A DNA stretch of 50,818 nucleotides from a bacterium (GTDB taxonomy: Bacteria > Cyanobacteriota > Vampirovibrionia > Gastranaerophilales > Gastranaerophilaceae). Both the position numbers and the translations under genes were made by a program. Below the pieces are notes generated by a model, which saw nothing but the letters and a program-made list of their open reading frames with translations, was not told the origin of the DNA and did not search any database. The DNA lies in assembly GCA_017942035.1 (NCBI GenBank), contig JAGAVG010000049.1:1-50818 (forward strand), given 5' to 3'. Below, in pieces: positions 23,599 through 32,034 of this stretch (position 1 is its first letter; the number at the start of each line of letters is the position of its first letter).

Positions 23599-24564
23599 CT
23601 AAATCTCTCTTTTTAAAATCTCGTCAAGCATTCTTCGAACCGCTTCTTCAACCGGCGCTTTTATTGTACAACCTGCGGCAAACTTATGTCCGCCGCCCTG
23701 AAAAACAGAACAAATCTCCGCTACATCAACAGTTTTCGAACGCATCGAGAATTTTGTATATCCGGCCTTTGTTTCTTTAGCAACAAAAGCGACTTCAGTA
23801 GTCACGATTGCCCTTAACTTTTCGGTCAACCCCTCCATGCATTCATCATTGGCATTAAATTTTTCCATATCTTTTTTATAAACCGTTGTGTATGCAATTT
23901 TATCATTTTTCAAAAATTTTGCTTTACTAAGGCAATACCCTTGAAATTGAACCAAATTCTTACTGTTCGATTCGTAAATATTTTTATACGTATCAGTAAC
24001 CGAAACTCCGATTTTTATAAGTTCAGAAACGGCCTGCAATGTTTCCGGCTTAGTATTATCAAACCTAAATGAGCCGGTATCGGTTAAGATTGCGGTATAC
24101 AAACATCTTGCGCAATCAAGATTTATCCTCCATCCAAGGCTTTTGAAAATATCAAACAAAACTTCACCGGTAGATGAAGCCTCGCCTTTTATAACATTGA
24201 TTCCTGCATATCCTGTATTCGTTTTATGATGGTCAATATTAACCGTATTTTTAGCTTTTTCAAATAAAATTCCGGCATCACAAATCCTATCAGGTGCAGC
24301 AACATCAACATTTATAACTAAATCGTAAACTCTTGACGTATCAATATCCTCAAGCTGTTTAATTAAATTTACTCCCGGTAAAAACATAAAAATTGAAGGA
24401 ATTTTTGAAACCGCAAGCATATCAGCTTTTTTCTTGCAATTATCTAATATTGAATGATAAAGCCCCGTCATCGACCCGATAGTATCGCCGTCAGGGTTTA
24501 CATGAGAAATAATTAATATGTTTTTAGAGGATTTTATGATATCATTTAAATTAGTATAATCCAT
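23599..24564 (-). CDS. nrnA: NrnA-like DHH-DHHA1 phosphoesterase (oligoribonuclease/pAp phosphatase)
   Basis: Degrades very short RNA oligomers and adenosine 3',5'-bisphosphate. DHH motifs are SHVNPDGDTIGS (residues 19-30), INVDVAAPDR (near 93), and NIDHHKTNTG (near 118); the DHHA1 domain ends with FQGGGHKFAAGC. Length 321 matches the family. Divergent from dciA with a 37-base intergenic region. TAATAT lies six bases before the ATG, though AAGGA also abuts it, so the start signal is ambiguous. Confidence 0.92.
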   Translation of the reverse strand: MDYTNLNDIIKSSKNILIISHVNPDGDTIGSMTGLYHSILDNCKKKADMLAVSKIPSIFMFLPGVNLIKQLEDIDTSRVYDLVINVDVAAPDRICDAGILFEKAKNTVNIDHHKTNTGYAGINVIKGEASSTGEVLFDIFKSLGWRINLDCARCLYTAILTDTGSFRFDNTKPETLQAVSELIKIGVSVTDTYKNIYESNSKNLVQFQGYCLSKAKFLKNDKIAYTTVYKKDMEKFNANDECMEGLTEKLRAIVTTEVAFVAKETKAGYTKFSMRSKTVDVAEICSVFQGGGHKFAAGCTIKAPVEEAVRRMLDEILKREI

Positions 24565-24601
24565 TCCTTAATATTATCACAAAAATTCGGGTAAATAAAA
24601 A

Positions 24602-24934
24602 GTGAAAAAAATTTTATATACAGATTTCGTCGATACGGGCTCATTGATAGAAAAAATGCTCGAAAACAAAGATTTGCAAAAAGCAATAAAAAGATCAAAT
24701 CTGTATAAGTTCTGGGAAAAAGCTGTCGGGCCGAAACTTTCTGCAAACTCCAAACCTTACTCCATTACAAGCAGCGGAACGATGATAATCGCCTGCAAAA
24801 ATAATATTGCAGCTCAAGAACTTTTATTGAAAAAATTTCAAATATTAAAAAAATTAGACCCGTATCTAAAATCCTTGAAAATGAACGTTAAAGACCTGAA
24901 ATTCGACGCAAAAAAATGGTCAGAGGAAAATTAA
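24602..24934 (+). CDS. dciA: DUF721/DciA-like replicative helicase loader
   Basis: A 110-residue protein with the DUF721 pattern: FWEKAVGPKLSANSKPYSI, then GTMIIACKNNIAAQELLLKKFQILKKL. DciA proteins load the DnaB helicase in most bacteria lacking DnaC or DnaI, including cyanobacteria. The N-terminal region is short and basic. GTG start with no strong ribosome site. Confidence 0.8.
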   Translation: MKKILYTDFVDTGSLIEKMLENKDLQKAIKRSNLYKFWEKAVGPKLSANSKPYSITSSGTMIIACKNNIAAQELLLKKFQILKKLDPYLKSLKMNVKDLKFDAKKWSEEN

Positions 24935-24990
24935 ATCCTCATGCGGAACTCTATTACTATTTACTCTATTCACAAGGAGCAAGGGTATGT

Positions 24991-25205
24991 GTCATTGCGA
25001 GTCCGAACGGAGTGAGGACTTGGCAATCCAGTTAAAGTAAATAAGTTAGTAGGTAAGGAAGTGAGGAAGAATTTACATCCTGATAATAGCATGCCTTCTT
25101 GCCTCCTGACCTTCTGTTTAACCCCTCACCCAAACCCTCTCCCACAAGGGGCGAGGGAGTAAATAGTAGGGTAGACTTTAGTCTACCAGAAAACTGGATT
25201 GCCGC
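24991..25205. repeat. R1, and inverted R3-R2-R1 cluster
   Basis: The 298-base gap after dciA is repeat-filled: R1 at 24991-25034, a pyrimidine-rich segment (CCTTCTTGCCTCCTGACC) at 25092-25117 that resembles the opposite strand of the prepilin leaders, inverted R3 at 25117-25160, R2 at 25169-25187, and a truncated inverted R1 at 25192-25208. Confidence 0.85.
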
Positions 25206-25232
25206 GTCACTTGCGCTTTATCACAATAAAAA

Positions 25233-25811
25233 TTAAGAAAAATCAAATTTTTCAATTAAATTTTTCAACGTCTTTGGGCATAACCCGATAATATTTTCCA
25301 AACTTCCGCGAAACTCCTTGATATAACCTTCCGGAAGCTCTTGAATACCATACGAGCCGGCTTTATCAAACGGTTTAAACTTTTCAATATAAAAACGAAT
25401 CTGTTCGTCATCCAAATTACTAAACTCAACTTCGCTGGTTGTTGATTGAATTTCACAGTGAGAATCCTTGCAATTAATTACAGCAATAGAAGTTACAACC
25501 TTATGAGTCTTTCCGGAAAGCTTTTTCAACATAGTTAAAGCTTCCTCTTTATCAGCAGGTTTCCCTAATATTTCATCTCCCAGCACCACAACCGTATCAG
25601 CTCCAACAACAAGAACATCTTCGCCTTTTAATAGCTCAACAACGGCAAATGCCTTGTTATAAGCCAAATTTTCTATATAATCATAAGAAAAAACCGTCGT
25701 CGTATGCTTTTCCTCATACGGAGACGGCTTAACTTCAAAATAATAGTCTGTCTGTTCTTTCATAATTTTGCGTCTTCTCGGTGAATTTGACGCTAAGACA
25801 ATTTTTCCCAC
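25233..25811 (-). CDS. maf: Maf family nucleoside triphosphate pyrophosphatase
   Basis: Hydrolyses dTTP/UTP or modified nucleotides to monophosphates. Family motifs are LASNSPRRRKIM (residues 5-16), the EKHTTT segment, VVGADTVVVLGDEILGKPAD (near 69-88), and the C-terminal GSYGIQELPEGYIKEFRGS. 192 residues is standard. GTG start behind GAGGAACAAAGC. YhdE and YceF subgroups cannot be told apart safely. Confidence 0.93.
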   Translation of the reverse strand: MGKIVLASNSPRRRKIMKEQTDYYFEVKPSPYEEKHTTTVFSYDYIENLAYNKAFAVVELLKGEDVLVVGADTVVVLGDEILGKPADKEEALTMLKKLSGKTHKVVTSIAVINCKDSHCEIQSTTSEVEFSNLDDEQIRFYIEKFKPFDKAGSYGIQELPEGYIKEFRGSLENIIGLCPKTLKNLIEKFDFS

Positions 25812-25874
25812 GCTTTGTTCCTCATTTTCCTTAATAATTTAATATTACCAGAAAAACAGGAACTTAACACTTTT

Positions 25875-26117
25875 TTACTGATTTTGCGCCGGTGTCTTGG
25901 TATACCTTGCCGTTCTTGCGTTTATTGCATAACAGGCAATGCTCAATCGTTGTTTCAAAGACATCATGTTACGGTACATGCTTGCGTAATCATTCATTGC
26001 ACCCATCATTTTGTCCGGATCAACCATTGATTCCATGTTTTCATGATTGTCAACTTTTTCTTCTGCGTATTTTTTCACCAGCAGCTGGTCGATGTAATCC
26101 TCTGCTCCTATTGACAT
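25875..26117 (-). CDS. Small hypothetical protein
   Basis: An 80-residue protein I do not recognise. It is Met-rich in the middle (ENMESMVDPDKMMGAMNDYASMYRNMM, residues 27-53, quoted in part), acidic at the start and basic at the end (AINARTARYTKTPAQNQ), and predicted mostly helical. GGGAGG eight bases before the ATG makes translation likely. It lies alone between maf and a prepilin gene; the 200 bases upstream show no clear feature. Confidence 0.7.
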   Translation of the reverse strand: MSIGAEDYIDQLLVKKYAEEKVDNHENMESMVDPDKMMGAMNDYASMYRNMMSLKQRLSIACYAINARTARYTKTPAQNQ

Positions 26118-26320
26118 AAGATCCTCCCTGTAGCGTGTTATCCTATTGTTTTGAAGTTGTCCTATTGATTAATAATCAATTTGATGTATATCTATCTTAA
26201 ATATTCCTTATGTATATACTAAGTATTTCTTTCCCTAAAAATTGCCAAAAATGATTTAAATATTACGAAATATTAAGGTTATTAAATAAAGGTTGAGTAA
26301 ATACCCCAACCTTTATCTAA

Positions 26321-27349
26321 TTAATAATCCCCTATTTCATACGTTTCGGTTTTTATCAATTTATTATGAGATAAAACATAACTCAAATTCCCTCGTGTTG
26401 TATTTATTATATTTGGTTCAGGTATAAATCCAACCCCAAAACAATCTATTCCTACTTGGTTCGGGCCTTTTAAACCGTTAGTGTCGAAGTAAATAAATCC
26501 GCAATTATTGCTGCTTTTTAATTCACCTTTAAATCCGTTTGGACTTGAAGAATCGGGAATATAATTACCGTTTTCATCCTTTTCGTAAGACCAATAATCA
26601 TGTGTGCAGTTTCCATTTTGAACTTCTCTCCGAATTGAAATAAAACTTCCATCAGCAAGAACTATTCTGTTCAAATTGAAAGTTGATTCTGTTGAGGTTT
26701 TACCTTGCCCATTATTTGTTTTTTGGGCAAATTTTACCTGATAACTTCCTCCACAACGTCCTACATTATAGTTAGTGCAAACATTTACGGCGTTAACTAA
26801 TTTTGCGAATTCTTTTGTTAATTCGTTCTGGTTATTGCTTAACCAAAACGCGGAGTAATCACCGATTGTGCCATTTTCAGAATTCCAAAGATTGAGAGCG
26901 TTTAAAATTGTAGAATAATTCTTTTTAGCAGCGTTAACAAAGACCTGTTCCTTGTATTTGCTAACCAATGCCGGCAATGTCATCGCCGCAACAATCCCGA
27001 TTATCCCGAGGGTAATAAGAACTTCCGCCAAAGTAAACGCGGCTTTCTTCTCCCTCGCCCCTTGTGGAGCAAAGGGAACAGGCGCAACGCAGTGAACCTT
27101 GTGACCCTGCTTCCCGCAGCGAAGCGGAGTGGTGAGAGGGCTGGGATGAGGGGTCAAAGTCGCGTCAGTGGTGGTGGGATTTTTCTCCTTCATTGCGAGA
27201 GAACGGAGTGAGCGTGGCAATCCAGTTATTAATGGTAGACTAAAGTCTACCCTACTATTTACTCCCTCGCCCCTTGTGGGAGAGGGTTGGGGTGAGGGGT
27301 TAACTAGCTTGTCCTCCTGTCCTCTTGCCTTCTGTTCCTCATTTATCAT
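26321..27349 (-). CDS. Prepilin-type protein with long repeat-derived leader
   Basis: A 342-residue pilin-like protein whose leader before the cleavage site is over 100 residues. The start is ATG 27349 (MINEEQKARGQ) because GGAGG lies eight bases before it, as in the gene at 34693. The leader is a translation of the R3, R2 and R1 repeats plus a nested insert. The signature AAFTLAEVLITLGIIGIVAA follows. The mature domain has a D-T-N-G-x-x-G-P-N-x-x-G-x-D motif (near residue 295), probably a metal-binding or structural loop as in other pseudopilins. The 167-bp element lies 41 bases upstream. Confidence 0.82.
   Translation of the reverse strand: MINEEQKARGQEDKLVNPSPQPSPTRGEGVNSRVDFSLPLITGLPRSLRSLAMKEKNPTTTDATLTPHPSPLTTPLRCGKQGHKVHCVAPVPFAPQGAREKKAAFTLAEVLITLGIIGIVAAMTLPALVSKYKEQVFVNAAKKNYSTILNALNLWNSENGTIGDYSAFWLSNNQNELTKEFAKLVNAVNVCTNYNVGRCGGSYQVKFAQKTNNGQGKTSTESTFNLNRIVLADGSFISIRREVQNGNCTHDYWSYEKDENGNYIPDSSSPNGFKGELKSSNNCGFIYFDTNGLKGPNQVGIDCFGVGFIPEPNIINTTRGNLSYVLSHNKLIKTETYEIGDY
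27050..27302. repeat. R1-R2-R3 repeats and interrupted R3 inside a prepilin leader
   Basis: R1 (27190-27230), R2 (27235-27252) and R3 (27258-27302) lie in the coding leader. A second R3 copy at 27050-27157 is split by a 60-base insert between its CTTGTGG and GAGGGCTGGG halves; the insert has GCTTC/GAAGC-type arms. The reading frame stays open through all of it. Confidence 0.82.
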
Positions 27350-27390
27350 ACTTTTGTCCTCCATATTTTCTTAAATTATCCTTTATTCAT

Positions 27391-27557
27391 GCACCATAAT
27401 TTATATTTTGGTGCGAGTAGGTCTGAAACTCACTAAAACATACCTTCTTAAAATTCAAAAATTCCACAAAAAATGACAAACGACCACTTGAAAAGTTTCC
27501 GAAAATATTGTATAATAAGGCTATAAAAAACTCGCACCAAAATATAAAATTTGGTGC
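27391..27557. repeat. 167-bp element with palindromic ends, copy A
   Basis: Bounded by GCACCATAATTTATATTTTG-type and GCACC...GGTGC ends, each a 24-base palindrome and inverted relative to one another (MITE-like). An outward promoter on the plus strand reads TTGAAA (27488-27493), 17 bases, TATAAT (27511-27516), and the right-hand palindrome plus T-rich sequence follows within 25 bases, so the product would be a very short hairpin RNA. It lies 41 bases upstream of the prepilin start. Confidence 0.82.
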
Positions 27558-27658
27558 ATTTTTTATAAAAAAAATTAAAATTTTAATGCAAATAGACAAA
27601 TCATAGATTCACCTATTCTTACAAGTTTAGTTCGCTTGCAATAACAAAATCCGTACTC

Positions 27659-28423
27659 TTAACACTGGCTTTTAGCAGTTTTCCACAATCTGTCAAATTC
27701 ATCAAACGAGTATTCATTTAGCGGCTTTTGGGCTAATTCTTCCATTTTACGAAAACGTTTCATGAATTTTTTATTAGATTTTAAAAGCGCTTGTTCGGCG
27801 TCAATTTTATTCCAGCGGGCAAGGTTTACGACGGCAAAAAGTATATCTCCGAACTCTTCTTCCATGTGTTCTTTGTCACCTTTGGCTTTTGCCTCTTTAA
27901 ATTCGTCAAATTCAGAAAAGATACATTTATAAAGTTCTTCTTCATTTGGCCATTCAAATCCGGTTTTAACAGCTTTTTTACTAATTTTCTGGGCGCTCAT
28001 TAGAGCTGATTGCGCTTTAGAAATCCCATCCATTGCAGATTTTCGGTGTGTTTTTTCTTCTTGTTTTAAGATATCCCAGTTTTTCATAACCTCATCCGGT
28101 GAATTTACTTTTACATTTGAAAAAACATGCGGATGACGGTGAATAAGTTTATCTTTAAGTTCTTTCGCCACATCTTCGATATCAAAAACACCTTCTTCTT
28201 TTGCAATTTGAGAGTGGAGAAGCACTTGCAATAAAACGTCCCCTAATTCTTCTCTAAGGTGTGCCATATCATTGTCATCAATTGCGTCCACGGCTTCATA
28301 AGCTTCTTCAATCATATTTGGTCTGAGGCTTGAGTGGGTCTGTTCTCTATCCCAAGGACAACCGCCAGGTGCTCTCAATCTCCTGATTACTTCTATTAAT
28401 TCTTCTAAATTTTTATATTCCAT
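27659..28423 (-). CDS. mazG: Nucleoside triphosphate pyrophosphohydrolase MazG
   Basis: House-cleaning NTP pyrophosphohydrolase, 254 residues, with the two-domain MazG arrangement. Motifs are RLRAPGGCPWDREQTHSSLR (residues 14-33), EEAYEAVDAI, and the metal site EELGDVLLQVLLHS (near 58); the second domain repeats E-E-E-F-G-D-I-L-F-A-V-V-N (near 190). No Shine-Dalgarno site is visible before the ATG; an extended -10 (TGGTAAAAT) lies six bases upstream. Confidence 0.94.
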   Translation of the reverse strand: MEYKNLEELIEVIRRLRAPGGCPWDREQTHSSLRPNMIEEAYEAVDAIDDNDMAHLREELGDVLLQVLLHSQIAKEEGVFDIEDVAKELKDKLIHRHPHVFSNVKVNSPDEVMKNWDILKQEEKTHRKSAMDGISKAQSALMSAQKISKKAVKTGFEWPNEEELYKCIFSEFDEFKEAKAKGDKEHMEEEFGDILFAVVNLARWNKIDAEQALLKSNKKFMKRFRKMEELAQKPLNEYSFDEFDRLWKTAKSQC

Positions 28424-28429
28424 ATCAAA

Positions 28430-28435
28430 ATTTTA
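28430..28435 (-). promoter_or_regulatory. Extended -10 of mazG, leaderless geometry
   Basis: TGG-TAAAAT (minus strand), with TAAAAT ending six bases before the mazG ATG and no ribosome site. The -35 is poor, as is common with extended -10 promoters. Confidence 0.5.
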
Positions 28436-28552
28436 CCACGAAATCATATAAATGCATTAGAACTGACGAAATTTATACACCATTTGATTGATTATTATTT
28501 TCAGGCCTATGATATTCTTATAATGTAAATAGTTACGCGAAAGGATGATGTT

Positions 28553-29026
28553 ATGGAAATTTCAAGTGTTAGAGAGAATATCAAATCTAGACTTTTTAAT
28601 TCTACAAAATATGAAACTGTTGTTTCAAACAAGTCTAATCCGTTCAAACAAACTTCTTTTAAAGGAAATGTTTTGTCGGCCGACGTATTTGAATCAGCAA
28701 CAAAAGCTGCAAAAGAATGTGCACCTAAAAACAAATTGACAATGAGTGCGTTAGTTGGATCTATTTCGAATTTTGGTTCAAAAATTCAAGCTGGTATTGA
28801 ATCAATTGTTGCATTCGGAAACAGAATGAAAGAAGGTTTTAGTAATACTTGGAATATGTTAAATAAAGATATTTCTTTGACAGAAGTTCGTAGTGCGATT
28901 TCTACCAGATGGAATTCAATGTTTGAAACAACCAATCCGAAAGTATTGGCTAAAAACAAAACAGTAGATGAGCTTGGTACAATGTTGAATGATGCAATCG
29001 CTGATTATTCGGCAATTGCGGCATAG
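28553..29026 (+). CDS. Small protein with N-terminal SFKGN motif
   Basis: Unrecognised 157-residue protein. The N-terminus is polar with the short motif TSFKGNV near residue 39; the rest is predicted helical and lacks a signal peptide. AAAGGATGATGTT precedes the ATG, and TATAAT lies at 28519-28524. It ends 12 bases before the next gene and is cotranscribed with it up to the terminator at 29438. The shared motif with the proteins at 48911 and 49478 is described in the findings. Confidence 0.72.
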   Translation: MEISSVRENIKSRLFNSTKYETVVSNKSNPFKQTSFKGNVLSADVFESATKAAKECAPKNKLTMSALVGSISNFGSKIQAGIESIVAFGNRMKEGFSNTWNMLNKDISLTEVRSAISTRWNSMFETTNPKVLAKNKTVDELGTMLNDAIADYSAIAA

Positions 29027-29038
29027 GAGAGGTGAAAG

Positions 29039-29413
29039 ATGAGAGAAATTGAAAAAAAGACTAAAAAATTAAATAATATTATAGATGCGCTTTCATTGCA
29101 TGAAGATCCTTCTTCTATTGCAATGCTTGAAGAAATCGGAACAAATTCATCTATTGATGTTGTTCGTGAAATGACTTCTCGTGCGCTTGTAAGAAAGAAC
29201 ATGGAAGATTCACTGAAAGTTGTTATCTCTAACAAAGGAAAAGGCATCAACGATCTTTCTACTGTAGTTGCAATGAGCACAATTAACGAATTGTTATCAT
29301 TGGAAAACAAAGATATGGCAATGAAAATTTTATCTGATACAGTTGAAGGTGAAGTTGAGGATGATGTAAAAGATAACGCTCGTTCTGTAAAAGCTTTAAT
29401 GGCTTTGAGCTAG
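29039..29413 (+). CDS. Small helical hypothetical protein
   Basis: Unrecognised 124-residue acidic, all-helical protein (EIEKKTKKLNNIIDALSLHE; EEIGTNSSIDVVREMTSRAL). The spacing of helices is reminiscent of HEAT-like repeats, but no definite repeat is visible. GGAGAGGTGAAAG precedes the ATG. Second gene of the 28553 pair, followed by a terminator. Confidence 0.72.
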   Translation: MREIEKKTKKLNNIIDALSLHEDPSSIAMLEEIGTNSSIDVVREMTSRALVRKNMEDSLKVVISNKGKGINDLSTVVAMSTINELLSLENKDMAMKILSDTVEGEVEDDVKDNARSVKALMALS

Positions 29414-29437
29414 TAAATTCTTTCAAAATAAATTTGT

Positions 29438-29473
29438 AAACGGTCTGCGGTTATATGGCGGGCCGTTTTTAGT
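29438..29473 (+). terminator. Terminator of the 28553-29413 operon
   Basis: AAACGGTCTGC pairs with GCGGGCCGTTT over 11 positions (G-U pairs included), loop of nine, then a T run; 25 bases after the stop codon. Confidence 0.85.
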
Positions 29474-29488
29474 ATTTAAAATGATTTT

Positions 29489-29716
29489 ACAAAGACGCTA
29501 AGATATTTCGTCATTGCGAGCGAACGTAGTGAGCGCGGCAATCCAGTTTAATAAAAGACGCTAAGATACTTGGGCACCAAGGCTTATCGCGCATTTATTT
29601 GGATTTACTTACCCTCTCTCTTTGTGAGAGGGTTGAATTTGTTAGTGAGCAGTATGCGAACTTACAAATTCGGGAGAGGGTAAAGAGATCCTGAAACGAG
29701 TTCAGGATGACATGTT
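29489..29716. repeat. R1 between direct duplications, R3-variant and R4 repeats
   Basis: This 413-base gap is repeat-rich. R1 (29509-29549) is flanked by AAGACGCTAAGATA on both sides (from 29492 and 29556), which looks like a target duplication. CCCTCTCTCTTTGTGAGAGG to GGGAGAGGG (29610-29682) is the inverse of bases 163-240. R4 (TCCTGAAACGAGTTCAGGAT) lies at 29689-29708. No gene is seen. Confidence 0.82.
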
Positions 29717-29775
29717 CTTTATTTCCGCGCCCCCTTATTGGAGAGCAAAATTGTACATGTTAATTATTAGCAATA

Positions 29776-29806
29776 AAAAATCGGCGAGGAAATTTCCCCG
29801 CCGACT
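29776..29806 (-). terminator. Terminator of the acyl-CoA synthetase gene
   Basis: On the minus strand TCGGCGGGGAAA pairs with TTTCCTCGCCGA and is followed by six T residues, 21 bases after the stop codon of the gene at 29827. Confidence 0.88.
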
Positions 29807-29826
29807 TTCATAATTATAATTTCAAA

Positions 29827-31998
29827 CTATTTGCCGCAAGCGCATTCAGTATGAGAACATCCGCAAGAGCATCCGAAGAATTCTTTTGCTTCTTCAAGTC
29901 TTACTTTAATACGTCCGTCTACTGCGATACCTTCACCTGTTTTTTCAGAAATCAACAATGGGTTGATATCCAATTCGTCGATGAATTTGAAATCATTAAC
30001 AAGTTGAGACAATCTCAACAATGTTTCTTCAATCTGATCCATTTGAGCAGGTGTTGTACCTCTTGCACCTTCTAACAATTTGTATGCTTTAACTGATTTA
30101 ATCATTTCTTTAGCGTCGATGTCTGTTAACGGAGCAATTCTGAAGGTTACGTCTTTCATAACTTCAATAAACACACCGCCCAAACCGAACATCATCATCG
30201 GGCCGTATTGAGGATCTGTTGCGATACCGCAAACCATTTCTCTGTTACCTTTAACCATTTCTTGAATGATTACGCCTTCCAAACCGTCAATCAAGCCTTT
30301 TTCTGTTAATTTAGCGATTAAGTCTTGATATTCAGCTCTCAACTGTTCTTCTGATTGAATGTTTACTCTAACACCGCCAACATCAGTTTTGTGAGAAGTT
30401 GTTTTAGAAGTCATTTTCATAACAACCGGATATCCGATAGAATTACCTATAGAAACAACTTCTTCCTCGTTTGTTGCAAATCCTGATTTACAAACTCTGA
30501 TTCCGTAAGCGTCAAGAACATCAATACTTTCTCTTGTAGTCAACTGAGCACGTCCTTCTGAAAGTGATGTTTTGATAATAGATTCAGCTCTTTCGCGGTC
30601 AACATTGAAAGATTTGATTTCTCCAACCGGTCTTTCCATCCATTTTCTCTGCTGGTTAAGTCTGTTAAATCCGTCTGCAGCTTCTTCTGCGTACATAAAG
30701 AACGGCATGTTAACATCCATATCAGAAAGTTTTGTGAAGAATTCGTTCTTTGTCATAAATACGCCGATAACCGGTTTTTGCGGATATTGAGCTTTAATTT
30801 CCATAACGGCTTTAGCAACGTCAATATCTTTCAAACCTAAGAACGGCAAGTAAATTACCATAATCATATCAACATTTTCATCAGCGATAACTGTTTCTAA
30901 AGTTTGTTTGTAGTGTTCAATCGGAGCTGATGCAATCATATCGATAGGGTTTTTAACAGATGCGGCAGAAGGAAGGAAACTTCTCAATTTTTCTTTTGTC
31001 TCATCTGTGATTTTTGCCATCTGCATACCGTATTCACAAACTGCGTCGGTTGCCATAATTCCGGGACCGCCAGAGTTTGTAATAATAGCAACTCTGTCAC
31101 CTTTCGGGATAGGGCAGTTTGCAAAAACTTTAGCTGTTGAGAATAAGTTTTTAAGTGAATATTCTCTGATTACACCTGATTGGTTTAATAAAGCGTTAGC
31201 AGCTTTATCAGCACCTGCTAATGAGCCGGTGTGAGAAGAAGCGGCAGAAGCTCCGGCAGCTGAACGTCCGGCTTTCAATGCCAAAACAGGTTTTTTCTTA
31301 GAAATTCTTGATGCTAATTTTCTAAAGTTAGCAGGGTTTTGAATTGATTCCATATAAAGAAGAATTTGTTCAACGTCTTCATCATTTTCCCAGTATTCAA
31401 GGGCAGTTTCAGCGTTAACATCAGCCTGATTACCGATTGAAATAAACTGTGCAAAACCTAAGTTTAAGTCTTTCAAAATATTCAAAATACCGCCGCCTAA
31501 AGCACCGGATTGAGAAACAAATCCGATGTTTCCGCGTTCAGGCAAAGATTCAGCGAAACATCCGTCCATTCTAATGTCAGGGTGAGTGTTTACAACACCT
31601 AAGCAGTTAGGGCCGACGCATCTCATGCCGTATTCTCTAACTTTAGCAAGTAAAGCTTTTTCAGCTTCAGCACCTTCCTTACCTGTTTCTTTGAAGCCTG
31701 CTGTTATTATGCATAAACCTTTAATGCCCTTTTCATGGCACTGGTCAATTGTTGCTAGTACGAATTTAGCGTTTACAACGATAATAGCTAAATCAACTTC
31801 GCCCGGAATTTCGTTTACGGAAGTGTAAGCTTGTAAGCCTTCAATAATTCCGCCTTTCGGGTTTACCGGATAAATTTTTCCGTTAAACTTGTATTCCTGT
31901 AGTCTTTTCATGATGTCTGAACCGATGGTGTGTTCTTTTGTAGAAGCACCAATAACCGCAATTGATTTCGGTTTCATGATTTTGTCTAAATTACTCAT
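29827..31998 (-). CDS. Acetate-CoA ligase (ADP-forming), fused alpha/beta; cysteine-rich tail
   Basis: A 723-residue fusion that interconverts acyl-CoA plus ADP and Pi with acid plus ATP, giving substrate-level ATP in fermenters. Order: CoA-binding Rossmann domain (SIAVIGASTKEHTIGSDI, residues 12-29), succinyl-CoA-ligase-like domains with catalytic His in SSHTGSLAGAD (near 255), and an ATP-grasp domain (VVMKMTSKTTSHKTDVGGV, near 550; ELDINPLL near 690). The last 12 residues (GCSCGCSHTECACGK) are cysteine-rich, unusual for the family and possibly metal-binding. AAAGGATAAAAAC precedes the ATG. Substrate (acetate or branched acids) not decidable. Confidence 0.92.
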   Translation of the reverse strand: MSNLDKIMKPKSIAVIGASTKEHTIGSDIMKRLQEYKFNGKIYPVNPKGGIIEGLQAYTSVNEIPGEVDLAIIVVNAKFVLATIDQCHEKGIKGLCIITAGFKETGKEGAEAEKALLAKVREYGMRCVGPNCLGVVNTHPDIRMDGCFAESLPERGNIGFVSQSGALGGGILNILKDLNLGFAQFISIGNQADVNAETALEYWENDEDVEQILLYMESIQNPANFRKLASRISKKKPVLALKAGRSAAGASAASSHTGSLAGADKAANALLNQSGVIREYSLKNLFSTAKVFANCPIPKGDRVAIITNSGGPGIMATDAVCEYGMQMAKITDETKEKLRSFLPSAASVKNPIDMIASAPIEHYKQTLETVIADENVDMIMVIYLPFLGLKDIDVAKAVMEIKAQYPQKPVIGVFMTKNEFFTKLSDMDVNMPFFMYAEEAADGFNRLNQQRKWMERPVGEIKSFNVDRERAESIIKTSLSEGRAQLTTRESIDVLDAYGIRVCKSGFATNEEEVVSIGNSIGYPVVMKMTSKTTSHKTDVGGVRVNIQSEEQLRAEYQDLIAKLTEKGLIDGLEGVIIQEMVKGNREMVCGIATDPQYGPMMMFGLGGVFIEVMKDVTFRIAPLTDIDAKEMIKSVKAYKLLEGARGTTPAQMDQIEETLLRLSQLVNDFKFIDELDINPLLISEKTGEGIAVDGRIKVRLEEAKEFFGCSCGCSHTECACGK

Positions 31999-32034
31999 GT
32001 TTTTATCCTTTCCGTCAATTTTTGTGTGACTTTA

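Noticed and set aside
27391-27557. 167-bp element as a riboswitch for the prepilin gene
   Set aside because: No known aptamer fold is apparent and the clearest promoter points away from the gene.
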